A DNA stretch of 64,000 nucleotides from Dysgonomonas sp. PF1-14 (GTDB taxonomy: Bacteria > Bacteroidota > Bacteroidia > Bacteroidales > Dysgonomonadaceae), in NCBI RefSeq assembly GCF_029892965.1, contig NZ_JARXWN010000019.1:1-64000 (forward strand), given 5' to 3'. The first letter of the stretch is position 1. Each line of letters begins with the position of its first letter. Shown here one piece after another: positions 17,823-26,301 of the stretch. The notes below the pieces were generated by a model that saw only the letters and a program-made list of their open reading frames with translations, was not told where the DNA came from and made no database searches. The position numbers and the translations under genes are program-made.

Positions 17823-18200
17823 ATGAATGAACAATTTTTAATAGATAGTACTATTCCCTATCTAGAAAGCTTTCTAAAAGAAGAACAATCCTTCGATCCA
17901 TTTGCAATGATAATGGATAAAGAAGGTGTAGTTAACATTATATCTTCAAATATAGAGGATGAATATCCTACATCGGAGTATCTTATTAATCTCTATGAAC
18001 AAGGAATAAAAGAAGAGTATAGGAAAATCAGGACTAAATATGTATTAGCCGTAATATGTATTGATGCTTTTGTTAATAGTGGGACAAATAAGCAAAATGC
18101 AGTTGAATTTAGGTTAATAAACCCTTTAGCTGAAAAAAGACTTTATTTAAAATATACGATTAGGAATAACTATATATATTGGGACAAATTAAATTCTTAG
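17823..18200 (+). CDS. Candidate immunity protein of cassette 3
   Basis: 125 residues, acidic, no signal peptide. It follows the nuclease tip by 10 nt, the standard toxin-immunity order, and a cytoplasmic location fits a nuclease target. It carries a DPFAMIMDKEGVV segment and a mixed alpha/beta pattern. I cannot assign it to a named immunity family. Confidence 0.68.
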   Translation: MNEQFLIDSTIPYLESFLKEEQSFDPFAMIMDKEGVVNIISSNIEDEYPTSEYLINLYEQGIKEEYRKIRTKYVLAVICIDAFVNSGTNKQNAVEFRLINPLAEKRLYLKYTIRNNYIYWDKLNS

Positions 18201-18222
18201 TTTATATAGCTATTACACTACT

Positions 18223-18485
18223 GTCCACTAAAAAATGGACGATTAAAAATTAAATAAATTTGGTTCACTTGAACCGCTTCGTTCTTTGATATTTTTGAAA
18301 TTAGTTTTGTTAAAGAGGTCGTTCAAATAAGTTTTATCCGTAAGTGATATGCTTAGAATTTGAAGAACTTCATATGTTGTTCTATCCAGTTTTAAGTCAT
18401 GCTGAATGATTGCTATCAGGCAGTAAGCAGTAATTGCAGAATATATCTGTATTCGACAGATCTGTATTTTATCTGGAATATTCAA
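18223..18485 (-). mobile_element. IS4-type transposase remnant (C-terminal 80 residues)
   Basis: On the minus strand, 18485-18243 encodes RIQIYSAITAYCLIAIIQ, KLDRTTYEVLQILSISLTDKT and LNDLF, the typical ending of IS4-family transposases of Bacteroidales. Everything upstream, including the DDE catalytic part, is missing. A short inverted pair GTCCA/TGGAC at 18223-18240 lies where the IS end would be. The remnant lies directly after the last orphan cassette and replaces the expected cassette hairpin, so it probably marks an insertion or deletion that ended the array. No other features are seen in 18201-18543. Confidence 0.75.
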
Positions 18486-18543
18486 CCGAACTTTCTGTAT
18501 TCCTTTTATCTTTGTTTACGAATCTTTAATATACACTTACATT

Positions 18544-18945
18544 ATGGGAACCAAAGACGGATACATCAGGGATTCCGAGAAACGGGTAAAACGCTATTGT
18601 CAGTTTCTTAAACTAAATCCTGATACATTAGACCAATATAAATACTGGCACGACAGCAGAAATATATGGAAAGAAATACCCGAAGGTATCCGTAAAGCAG
18701 GTATCTCAGATATGGAAATATATACTTTCGGCGATATGGCTTTCATGATCGTCGAAACAGTACCGGACTTCAATTGGGACGAATCGTTCAGCCGTCTAGC
18801 AACATATGAAAGACAAGCCGAGTGGGAAGAGTTTGTTTCTCAATTTCAACAGGGTAGCGAAGGGAAACGCTCTGATGAGAAATGGCAACTCGTCGAACGC
18901 ATCTTCTCTCTTACCGATGTTCTAAACAATAACAAGACTTTTTAA
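18544..18945 (+). CDS. L-rhamnose mutarotase family protein (RhaM/DUF718-like)
   Basis: 133 residues. RVKRYCQFLKLNPDTLDQYKYWH, WKEIPEGIRKAGISDMEIY, and the conserved W near WEEFVSQFQ followed by W-x-L-V-E-R-I-F-x-L are hallmarks of this family, which interconverts anomers of 6-deoxy sugars. The neighbouring fucose permease, 27 nt downstream, suggests it acts on L-fucose here rather than rhamnose. A TATCTTTG at 18507-18514 fits a -7 element. Length is slightly above the usual 104-110 residues owing to the N-terminal extension. Confidence 0.88.
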   Translation: MGTKDGYIRDSEKRVKRYCQFLKLNPDTLDQYKYWHDSRNIWKEIPEGIRKAGISDMEIYTFGDMAFMIVETVPDFNWDESFSRLATYERQAEWEEFVSQFQQGSEGKRSDEKWQLVERIFSLTDVLNNNKTF

Positions 18946-18972
18946 CCAAGGCTATCAGGCACAGACAACTAC

Positions 18973-20301
18973 ATGAAAAACAATAATAAAAGTTCTCTAT
19001 TCAAAAGAGAAGATGGACAAAGCTATCTCTTCCCATTCATACTGATAACAAGCCTTTTCTTGTTATGGGGATTTGCTCACAGTTTGCTGGATGTCCTGAA
19101 CAAACATTTTCAGGATTCATTACATCTGACCAAAGCCCAGTCGGGAGCTGTACAGGCAGCAGCATATGGCGCATATTTTCTCATGGCGATTCCGGCCGGA
19201 ATAATCGCGAAGAAATTCGGATACAAATCGGGGATTATCACAGGTCTTGTACTCTTCGCTTTGGGTGCATTCTGGTTTGTGCCGGCAGTAGCGATTAACA
19301 CATTCTGGGCTTTCCTGCTAGGACTGCTGATCTTGTTTTGCGGGCTGACCTTTCTGGAAACAGTTGCTAATCCTTATACCATCGTATTGGGGCCTGCGGA
19401 AACATCTGCCAGCCGTATCAATCTGGCTCAGACATTCAACGCTATCGGGTGGATACTCGGCCCTCTCGTAGGTTCGATACTGATTTTCAGGAACGAATCG
19501 GAAAAATCTATCCTTGAACTCTTTGCCGATGCCGTAGAAAAAGTATTTCTGGGTACAGGTAGTGTCGTACAAAGCGTAACACAGGCTGTAGAAGAACACA
19601 CAAGCAACTCAGCCTTAATGCTTCCGTATGTGGGATTAGGGATTCTGGTTGTGCTTGTATTGGTACTCTTCCTCTTTGCCAAATTGCCGGAGATCAATCC
19701 TGAAGACGGAACAACCACAGAGAATATGGGCATTGAGGATAAGTCATTGATACAACAGAAACATTTTGTACTGGCAGTAATAGCTCAATTTTTATATGTA
19801 GCAGCACAGACGGGAATAGGCAGCTTCTTCATCAATTATACGATTGAAGTAAAAGATCTGGGACTGAATGAAATGCAAGGTGGGTTGTTGCTCGGATTGG
19901 GCGGTATGTCTTTGTTTGCCATAGGTCGCTTTACAGGAAGTTTTATTATGCAGAGAGTAAAGCCGGGTACTTTACTCGGTACTTTTGCTCTGATAAATAC
20001 ACTATTGATGCTGTTTGTTATTTTCTGTCACGATCGTTTCGGAGTGATAGCACTGATATCCTGCTACCTGTTTATGTCCATCATGTTCCCGTCCATATTT
20101 GCTCTGGGCATCAGAGGACTGGGCAATAAGACAAAAACGGCATCATCTATCCTTATACTTACCATTGTAGGTGGTGCCATAGCTCCTGCCCTGATGGGAT
20201 ATATAGGTGCTGAGCGAATGAATCTGGGGTTTATCGTTCCAATGTTATGTTTCGGATATATTGCCTGCTTCGGGTATATCAGTAATAGGATTAAAGTATA
20301 A
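18973..20301 (+). CDS. fucP: L-fucose:H+ symporter, MFS
   Basis: 442 residues with 12 predicted membrane segments. FPFILITSLFLLWGFAHSLLDVLNKHFQ, the SGAVQAAAYGAYFLMAIPAG segment and FLETVANPYTIVLGP are typical of the FucP/GluP branch of the major facilitator superfamily, which brings in fucose, galactose or glucose with protons. Pairing with the mutarotase makes fucose the likely substrate. No fucose isomerase, kinase or aldolase is nearby, so the catabolic genes are elsewhere. A long periplasmic or cytoplasmic loop at about residues 175-205 is normal for this branch. Confidence 0.88.
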   Translation: MKNNNKSSLFKREDGQSYLFPFILITSLFLLWGFAHSLLDVLNKHFQDSLHLTKAQSGAVQAAAYGAYFLMAIPAGIIAKKFGYKSGIITGLVLFALGAFWFVPAVAINTFWAFLLGLLILFCGLTFLETVANPYTIVLGPAETSASRINLAQTFNAIGWILGPLVGSILIFRNESEKSILELFADAVEKVFLGTGSVVQSVTQAVEEHTSNSALMLPYVGLGILVVLVLVLFLFAKLPEINPEDGTTTENMGIEDKSLIQQKHFVLAVIAQFLYVAAQTGIGSFFINYTIEVKDLGLNEMQGGLLLGLGGMSLFAIGRFTGSFIMQRVKPGTLLGTFALINTLLMLFVIFCHDRFGVIALISCYLFMSIMFPSIFALGIRGLGNKTKTASSILILTIVGGAIAPALMGYIGAERMNLGFIVPMLCFGYIACFGYISNRIKV

Positions 20302-20410
20302 TTAATAAATGCTTAAATAGTAATGATAAATCAAATAGAAAAGTCTTTTTGTCATTTTCAACAATCAATTTGATAAATAAAAAGCTATAAAGTAATATAG
20401 AACAAATGCA

Positions 20411-22126
20411 ATGAAGAAATTACTGATACTATTGTGCCTTATATCCTGTTTTGCAACAGGGTGTAATAATTCCTCTAAAAAGGTTTCTGAAAACACAAAG
20501 ACCAGCTTGTCGGAGAATGAAGAAAAATCATTAGTTGCACTCGGTCAATTATGGGGGTTTCTCAAATACCATCATCCGACAATAGCGATCGGAAAATACG
20601 ACTGGGACATGGAACTGATAAAACTAATTCCGGAAATACGAGATTCTGAAGACGAAACTGCATGGAAGACGAAACTAGATGACTGGCTGAATAGCTTTCC
20701 GTCTGTCGAAGAAAAAATACGGGAATTTCCGACTCTAAGAATGAAAGTTGAGCCCGATTACGGAGAATTATTCAATACAGACTACTTCATGCCTGAGACT
20801 ATCGAAAAAGTAAAGCACATACTAAAAAACGGAGAAGTCACTACGAACCATTATGTCAATATTCAGGATGCCCTTCTAAATATCACGAATGAGCCCGATT
20901 ATGAAGAAATGACATATCCCGATGAGTCTTACAGATTATTGGCTTTGTTCAGATACTGGAATATTATCAATTACTTTTTCCCATACAGAAATCTCTGTGA
21001 TCAGAAATGGTCGGAGGTACTGCCAGTGATGCTACCTGTTTTCATTGATGCTAAAAGTGAAGAGGAATATATGCGTGCGTGTATTCGACTAGCTACAAAA
21101 GCAGATGATTCGCATGCCTCCTATATAGAATCCAATCGCATGTCTTCGATAATAGGGGAAAATAAAGTTCCCTTTGAAACACGTTTTATAGAAGACAAAC
21201 TGGTGGTCACTCTTTATACAGGTGATGAGGAAAACACAAAAAAGAAAATACAGATAGGAGATGTTATTACGAAAATAAACGGAGAGAAAACAGAAGACGT
21301 TGTAGAGAAAATGTTACCTTACACTCCTGCCTCCAATTACGCTGTGAAACAAAGAGGAATCGCATGGCAAATTCTAAGAAGCAATAACTATTCAGTTTCT
21401 CTTACTGTACTCAGAGACGGAAAATCTATTGAAATGGAGATTCCCTGCTATGGTAAAGATCAGTTAAAATTCCCTGATTACAACAACCCTTTCCCGAAGG
21501 ATGCGGAAGGATACAGCATTATAGAAAATAATATAGGTCTTGTCTTACCTCCAAAATGTACAGTAGAAAATAGAAATGAAGGAATAAAAAAAGTATTGAA
21601 CGGAACAAGAGGGGTAATAATAGATTTCAGGTGTTACCCTCAGGATTATATATCCTTTCCGTTCTTAGAACGGCTGAATCCCACTTCTTATATATTTTCG
21701 CTGGTTACCCATAGCGATATTTCATATCCCGGATATTTCTTCATCGGGAAATGGTATGACAATATCGGAACGCCTAGAGTAAACTCTAATCCTTACCCGA
21801 ATAAGATAGTCATACTGGTAAATGAATACACGCAGAGTGCAGCAGAAGATATTATATTAGGATTCCAGCTAGCACCGAATACAGTTGTGATAGGATCTAC
21901 GACATCGGGAGCAGACGGTGCCATAGCGAGGTTTAGTCTGCCGGGAAAAGTGGGAATGATAATATCCGGAAGAGGAGTTTATTATCCGGATGGGAATAAT
22001 TTGCAAAGAGAAGGCGTTAGAATAGATGAGGTTGTTAAACCCACTATACAGGGAATAAAAGAAGGACGTGACGAAGTATTTGAAAGGGCAATAGCCATTG
22101 TAAATGAAAGCAATAGGATCAATTAA
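20411..22126 (+). CDS. S41-family peptidase lipoprotein
   Basis: 571 residues. A lipoprotein signal (SCFATGCNNSS, lipidated Cys about 18) places it in an outer or inner membrane leaflet. A tricorn/C-terminal-processing-like N-terminal part, a PDZ-like region (about 270-340, IQIGDVITKINGEKTEDV) and a tail-specific peptidase domain follow. NEYTQSAAED supplies the nucleophilic Ser476. Bacteroidales have many such secreted S41 paralogues with unknown substrates. It stands alone between fucP and a convergent gene. About 60 nt after its stop is coding-like but broken sequence. Confidence 0.87.
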   Translation: MKKLLILLCLISCFATGCNNSSKKVSENTKTSLSENEEKSLVALGQLWGFLKYHHPTIAIGKYDWDMELIKLIPEIRDSEDETAWKTKLDDWLNSFPSVEEKIREFPTLRMKVEPDYGELFNTDYFMPETIEKVKHILKNGEVTTNHYVNIQDALLNITNEPDYEEMTYPDESYRLLALFRYWNIINYFFPYRNLCDQKWSEVLPVMLPVFIDAKSEEEYMRACIRLATKADDSHASYIESNRMSSIIGENKVPFETRFIEDKLVVTLYTGDEENTKKKIQIGDVITKINGEKTEDVVEKMLPYTPASNYAVKQRGIAWQILRSNNYSVSLTVLRDGKSIEMEIPCYGKDQLKFPDYNNPFPKDAEGYSIIENNIGLVLPPKCTVENRNEGIKKVLNGTRGVIIDFRCYPQDYISFPFLERLNPTSYIFSLVTHSDISYPGYFFIGKWYDNIGTPRVNSNPYPNKIVILVNEYTQSAAEDIILGFQLAPNTVVIGSTTSGADGAIARFSLPGKVGMIISGRGVYYPDGNNLQREGVRIDEVVKPTIQGIKEGRDEVFERAIAIVNESNRIN

Positions 22127-22310
22127 TTAAAGACAAAAATGAAAGTAAGATTATTAATCTTCTGCTATGTAAATACATTATACGCCGAAGCTAAAACAAT
22201 AGCGTCGAACTTACAGGAAATAACTTTACTTTATTGCCGAATATCTGGTTATTGTATTGGATAAATCTGGAGCTAAAGGAATAACTGTAATACTAAATAA
22301 TAGAAAGAAA

Positions 22311-23768
22311 CTATTTCAGTTTTTCTATCTCCTGATTACGGGCTTGCACCTCAAGTATAGGTATTTCCGCTTGTAGCTGCTCTATCTGCTTTTCCAAATT
22401 GAGTATCTCGGTAGTCATATTACGCCTTTTGTCGGCAGATGCTATACTATATGCTGTGCGCGATTCGTTTAGTTTTTTTGTCAGATCGCGTTCATCCGCT
22501 TTCTTTTGCACTACCTTGTAATATATGTCACGAGCTGCTTTGTCTTTAAAATCTGCCAGTTTGTAGTAGGTGTAGTCATCGTTTATAACAAACTCAAAGT
22601 CTTTCACTACTTTCACTACTTCTTTAGGGGCTTTGCGCGCAGAGGCTATTAAAGATGAATAATTCTGTCCTGCAACCCATGAATCCTTAAGGGAAGTGAT
22701 ACGCGCCCTGTTTGCCAGATAACGCTCATCATCACTTTCCAGTATTTTTACAGTTTTATTAGGGATAAAGGTGTATATACAGACCTTACCTTCCGGCTGA
22801 TACCTGTCTGAAGCAAACCATCCTACACCTTTTTCTTCATCTACTACCATCAGATAGTCATTGTATATAGAATTGAAAGGCATATTCAGCCGCTCCGGTG
22901 TCAGGTAAGTATCGTTATTCAGATTGTAACGGGAGACAAAGAGGTCGTACCCTCCCAGCGAATCGTAATCTTTCGCAGCAAAGTAAATGGTCACCCCATC
23001 CGCCATCATAAACGGATAATTAACATCTCCTGTCAGTCCAAAATTATTATCTGACAATTTCCTTTCGTTTCCGAAATCATCCAATAACTTCTCCATCGAA
23101 TAAAGGGCATATACTCCGTCCTTTCCGGGTTGTCCGTAATATATCTTTGTCTCTTTCTCGTTGAAGTAAACAGTCGATTTTACAGGCTTACTTGCTTTAA
23201 ACACTTTTTCGAAATAATCGAGGCGCCCTGTACTATGACTTTGTTTGTATGCCGACAAGAATTCTGCCTTACTTACAACGAGGCTGTCTATTATCTGTAC
23301 ATCTTCTGTATTAGATACTACTCTGTTGAGGCGCGATAGTTGCTTCTTTTTGTCTTCCAGGCGGGCAGAGTTAGCCTCGTATTTCTCTAAATCTTCTTTT
23401 TTCCTTCTTGGATTTTTCGATAGCAGAGTTTCATATTTGTCGAATGCCTCTTTAGCTTCTTCAAAACGGAATTCCTGTGTGTATATCTGCCCCAGATAGA
23501 AAAACGAATCCTGTACATTCTTTTTTGATGCTACCAGCAGGCATTCTTCCGCCTTAGTTAGGTCACTTCCTGTTTCGTACAGGCATACCCCGTACCATTG
23601 GTTAAGATTGGCATCTGTAGGCTTGGCTGTATATTCAGCTTCAAAAACAGGTAGAGCCTGCGCGTATTCACCTTTCAGATAGAGATCTTTTGCTTCGGCG
23701 AGCGTCTGTGAAAACAGAGCCGGTAAACAACAGACTGAAAGTAATATATAAAATGCTAAACGTTTCAT
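22311..23768 (-). CDS. Secreted TPR plus beta-propeller (PD40) protein with coiled-coil tail
   Basis: 485 residues. Signal peptide 1-20 (ALFSQ). TPR-like helices at about 22-150 (YLKGEYAQALPVFE, AEECLLVASK, FRFEEAKEAFDKYE). Residues about 200-345 read as WD40-like/PD40 repeats (YPFMMADGVTIYFAAKDYDSLGGYDLFVSRY, KGVGWFASDR). The last 70 residues form a coiled coil (LNLEKQIEQLQAEIPILEVQ). This layout is common in Bacteroidetes envelope proteins related to gliding or peptidoglycan-linked assemblies, but the usual OmpA-like domain is absent. A TATCTTTG at 23798-23805 on its strand suits a -7 element. Confidence 0.75.
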   Translation of the reverse strand: MKRLAFYILLSVCCLPALFSQTLAEAKDLYLKGEYAQALPVFEAEYTAKPTDANLNQWYGVCLYETGSDLTKAEECLLVASKKNVQDSFFYLGQIYTQEFRFEEAKEAFDKYETLLSKNPRRKKEDLEKYEANSARLEDKKKQLSRLNRVVSNTEDVQIIDSLVVSKAEFLSAYKQSHSTGRLDYFEKVFKASKPVKSTVYFNEKETKIYYGQPGKDGVYALYSMEKLLDDFGNERKLSDNNFGLTGDVNYPFMMADGVTIYFAAKDYDSLGGYDLFVSRYNLNNDTYLTPERLNMPFNSIYNDYLMVVDEEKGVGWFASDRYQPEGKVCIYTFIPNKTVKILESDDERYLANRARITSLKDSWVAGQNYSSLIASARKAPKEVVKVVKDFEFVINDDYTYYKLADFKDKAARDIYYKVVQKKADERDLTKKLNESRTAYSIASADKRRNMTTEILNLEKQIEQLQAEIPILEVQARNQEIEKLK

Positions 23769-23847
23769 AATAATATTCTTCCGATTATTAACGGTTTCAA
23801 AGATAAGAATTTATACAACAAGATGCTACAAGTCTAGGAAATTGGTT

Positions 23848-23855
23848 TACTTTTG
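23848..23855 (+). promoter_or_regulatory. TACTTTTG -7 element before the DUF486 gene
   Basis: Matches the Bacteroidetes TAnnTTTG element, 30 nt before the ATG at 23885. No good -33 TTTG is visible at the expected distance. Confidence 0.45.
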
Positions 23856-23884
23856 CATCGCAAAAATTTAGATTTATAAGACAC

Positions 23885-24259
23885 ATGAACTTAGCTGGTT
23901 TATATACAGTTTTATTACTGATCGTTTCCAACATCTTTATGACCTTCGCATGGTATGGACACCTGAAGATGAGAGAATATTCATGGTTTGCTGCCCTGCC
24001 ACTTTTTGGAGTGATAGCCATCAGTTGGGGAATTGCCTTTTTTGAATATTGCTTTCAGGTACCGGCCAACCGACTCGGATTTCAGGAAAATGGAGGCCCT
24101 TTTTCTCTGATGCAATTAAAAATAATACAGGAGGTGATCACCCTCACTGTATTTGTTTTGTTCAGTACGCTGGCCTTCAAGACAGAAGACCTTAAATGGA
24201 ATCACCTGCTGGCTTTCGTATTTCTGATAGCAGCTGTATATCTTGTATTCAAGAAATAA
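23885..24259 (+). CDS. DMT-family small membrane protein (DUF486)
   Basis: 124 residues with four membrane helices. The conserved pattern FMTFAWYGHLKMRE, a WGIAFFEYCFQVPANRLG block and FSLMQLKIIQEVITL identifies the DUF486 family, a four-helix relative of drug/metabolite transporters. The substrate is unknown. It is a single gene, divergent from the TPR/propeller gene and convergent with the NUDIX gene, with only four bases between the two stops. Confidence 0.88.
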   Translation: MNLAGLYTVLLLIVSNIFMTFAWYGHLKMREYSWFAALPLFGVIAISWGIAFFEYCFQVPANRLGFQENGGPFSLMQLKIIQEVITLTVFVLFSTLAFKTEDLKWNHLLAFVFLIAAVYLVFKK

Positions 24260-24263
24260 TGAC

Positions 24264-25037
24264 CTAGAAATTATTGCTCATTATCTGTATGCCGTTCTTT
24301 TCGGCATATTCATATTTGTCTTTTATAAAACTATACAAGTTAGGAGACTTGTGTGCTCCGGCTCTACGGGTTTCATTAAGGGGCTGTATAAAACCGATGG
24401 ACAACATCTTACGTTGAAAATTACGCCTATCCAGTTCGCGTCCTAATATTGCTTCATATATTGTCCTTAGCTCCGGCATTGTGAACTTTTCGGGCAATAG
24501 CTCATATCCCACAGGAACAAATCCGATTTGCTTGCGAATAGTCTGTATTGCCGTATTCAATATTTCGCTGTGGTCGGCATATAGAGGGGGAATTTCATTT
24601 ATATCGAACCACTCCACATCTTCATACTCATGGGCTACTACATGGGCTTCACCATATTTTATCAATGAATAATAGCCGAGACTGATGTATCTGTTTGGAG
24701 ATTGATGTCCATTGCTGGGTGCAACGTAAAATCTTTTCAGCATCTCTTCATTTTCATCAGGCTTAATTCGTCCCTTTTTCCCGAAAAAGTAGAATTGTTT
24801 ACAATATACATCATCCAGCCCTGTTCTTTCTTTCAGCACACGAAGAACTGCTTCGTCCGGATCTTCGTCTTTGCCGACAAACCCTCCGGGAAGCATCCAT
24901 CTGTCGCTTACCTTAAACTTACATAGTAGCGTTTTAAGGCGGCCTCCATGAAAAGCGAGAATGATGCAATCGACAGAAATATTCGGAATAAATATTTCCT
25001 GATCATGAGCTATAATAGTAGATTTTTCTTTTTGCAT
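24264..25037 (-). CDS. NUDIX-domain transcription regulator (NrtR/AraR-like)
   Basis: About 257 residues from ATG 25037; an upstream ATG at 25097 would overlap the preceding gene by 44 nt. An N-terminal NUDIX fold (SVDCIILAFHGGRLKTLLCK, WMLPGGFVGKDEDPDEA) is followed by a winged-helix part (FTMPELRTIYEAILGRELDRRNFQRKML). In the NUDIX box two of the usual glutamates are replaced (RVLKERTGL instead of REUxEExGU), which fits a ligand-sensing regulator rather than a hydrolase. Bacteroidales relatives control sugar genes. Its targets are not evident here. Confidence 0.82.
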   Translation of the reverse strand: MQKEKSTIIAHDQEIFIPNISVDCIILAFHGGRLKTLLCKFKVSDRWMLPGGFVGKDEDPDEAVLRVLKERTGLDDVYCKQFYFFGKKGRIKPDENEEMLKRFYVAPSNGHQSPNRYISLGYYSLIKYGEAHVVAHEYEDVEWFDINEIPPLYADHSEILNTAIQTIRKQIGFVPVGYELLPEKFTMPELRTIYEAILGRELDRRNFQRKMLSIGFIQPLNETRRAGAHKSPNLYSFIKDKYEYAEKNGIQIMSNNF

Positions 25038-25053
25038 AAGCTTAAGGATTTTC

Positions 25054-25899
25054 TCATTTAATATTATCCCCAGCTTCTTTATTCTTTTTGTTATCAAGGT
25101 AATAAATATGATATTCCGCTTTTTCTTTCGCAGTTTTAAGACTGTCGAGCTGGAGCATCATGTTTGATAAATGAAAAGATTTTGAAACCGCAGATTTTAT
25201 AGTTTGTGATAAAATATATGAATACTTACCCTGTCCTTCGAGGGTAACAGTCAGTGGTTTGTCTTCGTGTGAATAAATGAATCCTCCGATTCCGTTTTCG
25301 TTAGCTCCGGCAAATCTGATAATTTCATAACTCTTATCCATATTAGAGAATCGGTAATTGAGGCCATCATCGTTTACAGGAAGTGATTCCATAAAAGAGC
25401 CGTCTCTTGCCGCAACTCTTATTTTATTGTGTTTTTGTACTCCTACAAATACACTTTCTATATACAACACACCATCATCGCCCACCCCCGAACGCAAGGT
25501 AGTAGCCGTAATAGCCTCTCCCGATATTGTTTCTTTCGGAACATATGCCCCCGACTCCTGATAATCTTTATTCCGTTGATAGATAAATTGTCTTTTTGCT
25601 TTTTCCAGTTGCGGGTTATACAAGGTTATCAACGAATCACATTCTGTGATAATTTGTACATTTTCGGCACGCCTTATCGTATCCAGTAAAGCTAATCCTG
25701 CCCTTATTTCATCAAACGATTTAGGATACAATATCTTTATACTGTCCAGTTCCTCTTTAGCTTCTATATACTTTTTCTGTTCGTACAAATGTCGGGCTGT
25801 ATCCAGCCTTAATCTGGCACCATCATCTTTTGCTCCACATGCAAAAAAAAAGACTGACAGAAATACTAATGCATTTCTAATATAACTCCACACTGTCAT
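25054..25899 (-). CDS. Lipoprotein of unknown function
   Basis: 281 residues with a lipobox (VFFFACG, Cys21). An N-terminal helical repeat (ARHLYEQKKYIEAKEELDSI) is followed by a beta-rich domain, and the last 40 residues are a coiled coil (QLDSLKTAKEKAEYHIYYLDNKK). The gene ends 16 nt before the NUDIX regulator start and probably shares its transcript. I do not recognise a named family. A periplasm-facing or surface location is expected. Confidence 0.75.
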   Translation of the reverse strand: MTVWSYIRNALVFLSVFFFACGAKDDGARLRLDTARHLYEQKKYIEAKEELDSIKILYPKSFDEIRAGLALLDTIRRAENVQIITECDSLITLYNPQLEKAKRQFIYQRNKDYQESGAYVPKETISGEAITATTLRSGVGDDGVLYIESVFVGVQKHNKIRVAARDGSFMESLPVNDDGLNYRFSNMDKSYEIIRFAGANENGIGGFIYSHEDKPLTVTLEGQGKYSYILSQTIKSAVSKSFHLSNMMLQLDSLKTAKEKAEYHIYYLDNKKNKEAGDNIK

Positions 25900-26301
25900 A
25901 CGCTTCGCAAAGAATTATTCTGGGTAAAATTTGTAATCTGGTACCAAATTACAAATTATTTTAGGTTTTAAGACATTATTATACATTAATTTATCATTAT
26001 TGTACTTAAAATGCACATAATCACTAACATTTTTTGACTCCTTAAGAGGGGGGAATAAACAATCTCCATCAAATACAGCACGAAAGCTATATTTATAATG
26101 TCCTTTAACATTTATATGTGACAAAATGTTTTGTTTTGCGCTTCGTTATATATGAAGCGGTCATACTTCAATACAGAAAGTTTATCCGGATTAAGAGTAC
26201 GACCTCAAACCATATTTAACAAACAGAATTATTATCTTTACAGCCAGAAAACCGTTTATTGCGGTTCAATATTAGTCATAATATAAAACACGTACAACGA
26301 T
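25900..26301. other. 402-nt gap without a supported gene
   Basis: The only open frame (25915-26124, minus, 69 codons) has no recognisable motif and I do not call it. AT-rich sequence near 26232 (TATCTTTA) could be a -7 element for the cca gene. No terminator or repeat is evident. Confidence 0.5.

Noticed and set aside
22139-22310. Coding-like sequence after the S41 peptidase (42-codon frame and a second frame with AEYLVIVLDKSG)
   Set aside because: Looks like a gene scrap but is too short and broken to assign; could also be chance in AT-rich DNA.
25915-26124. 69-codon minus-strand frame
   Set aside because: No signal, motif or conserved pattern; left as part of a gene-free gap.
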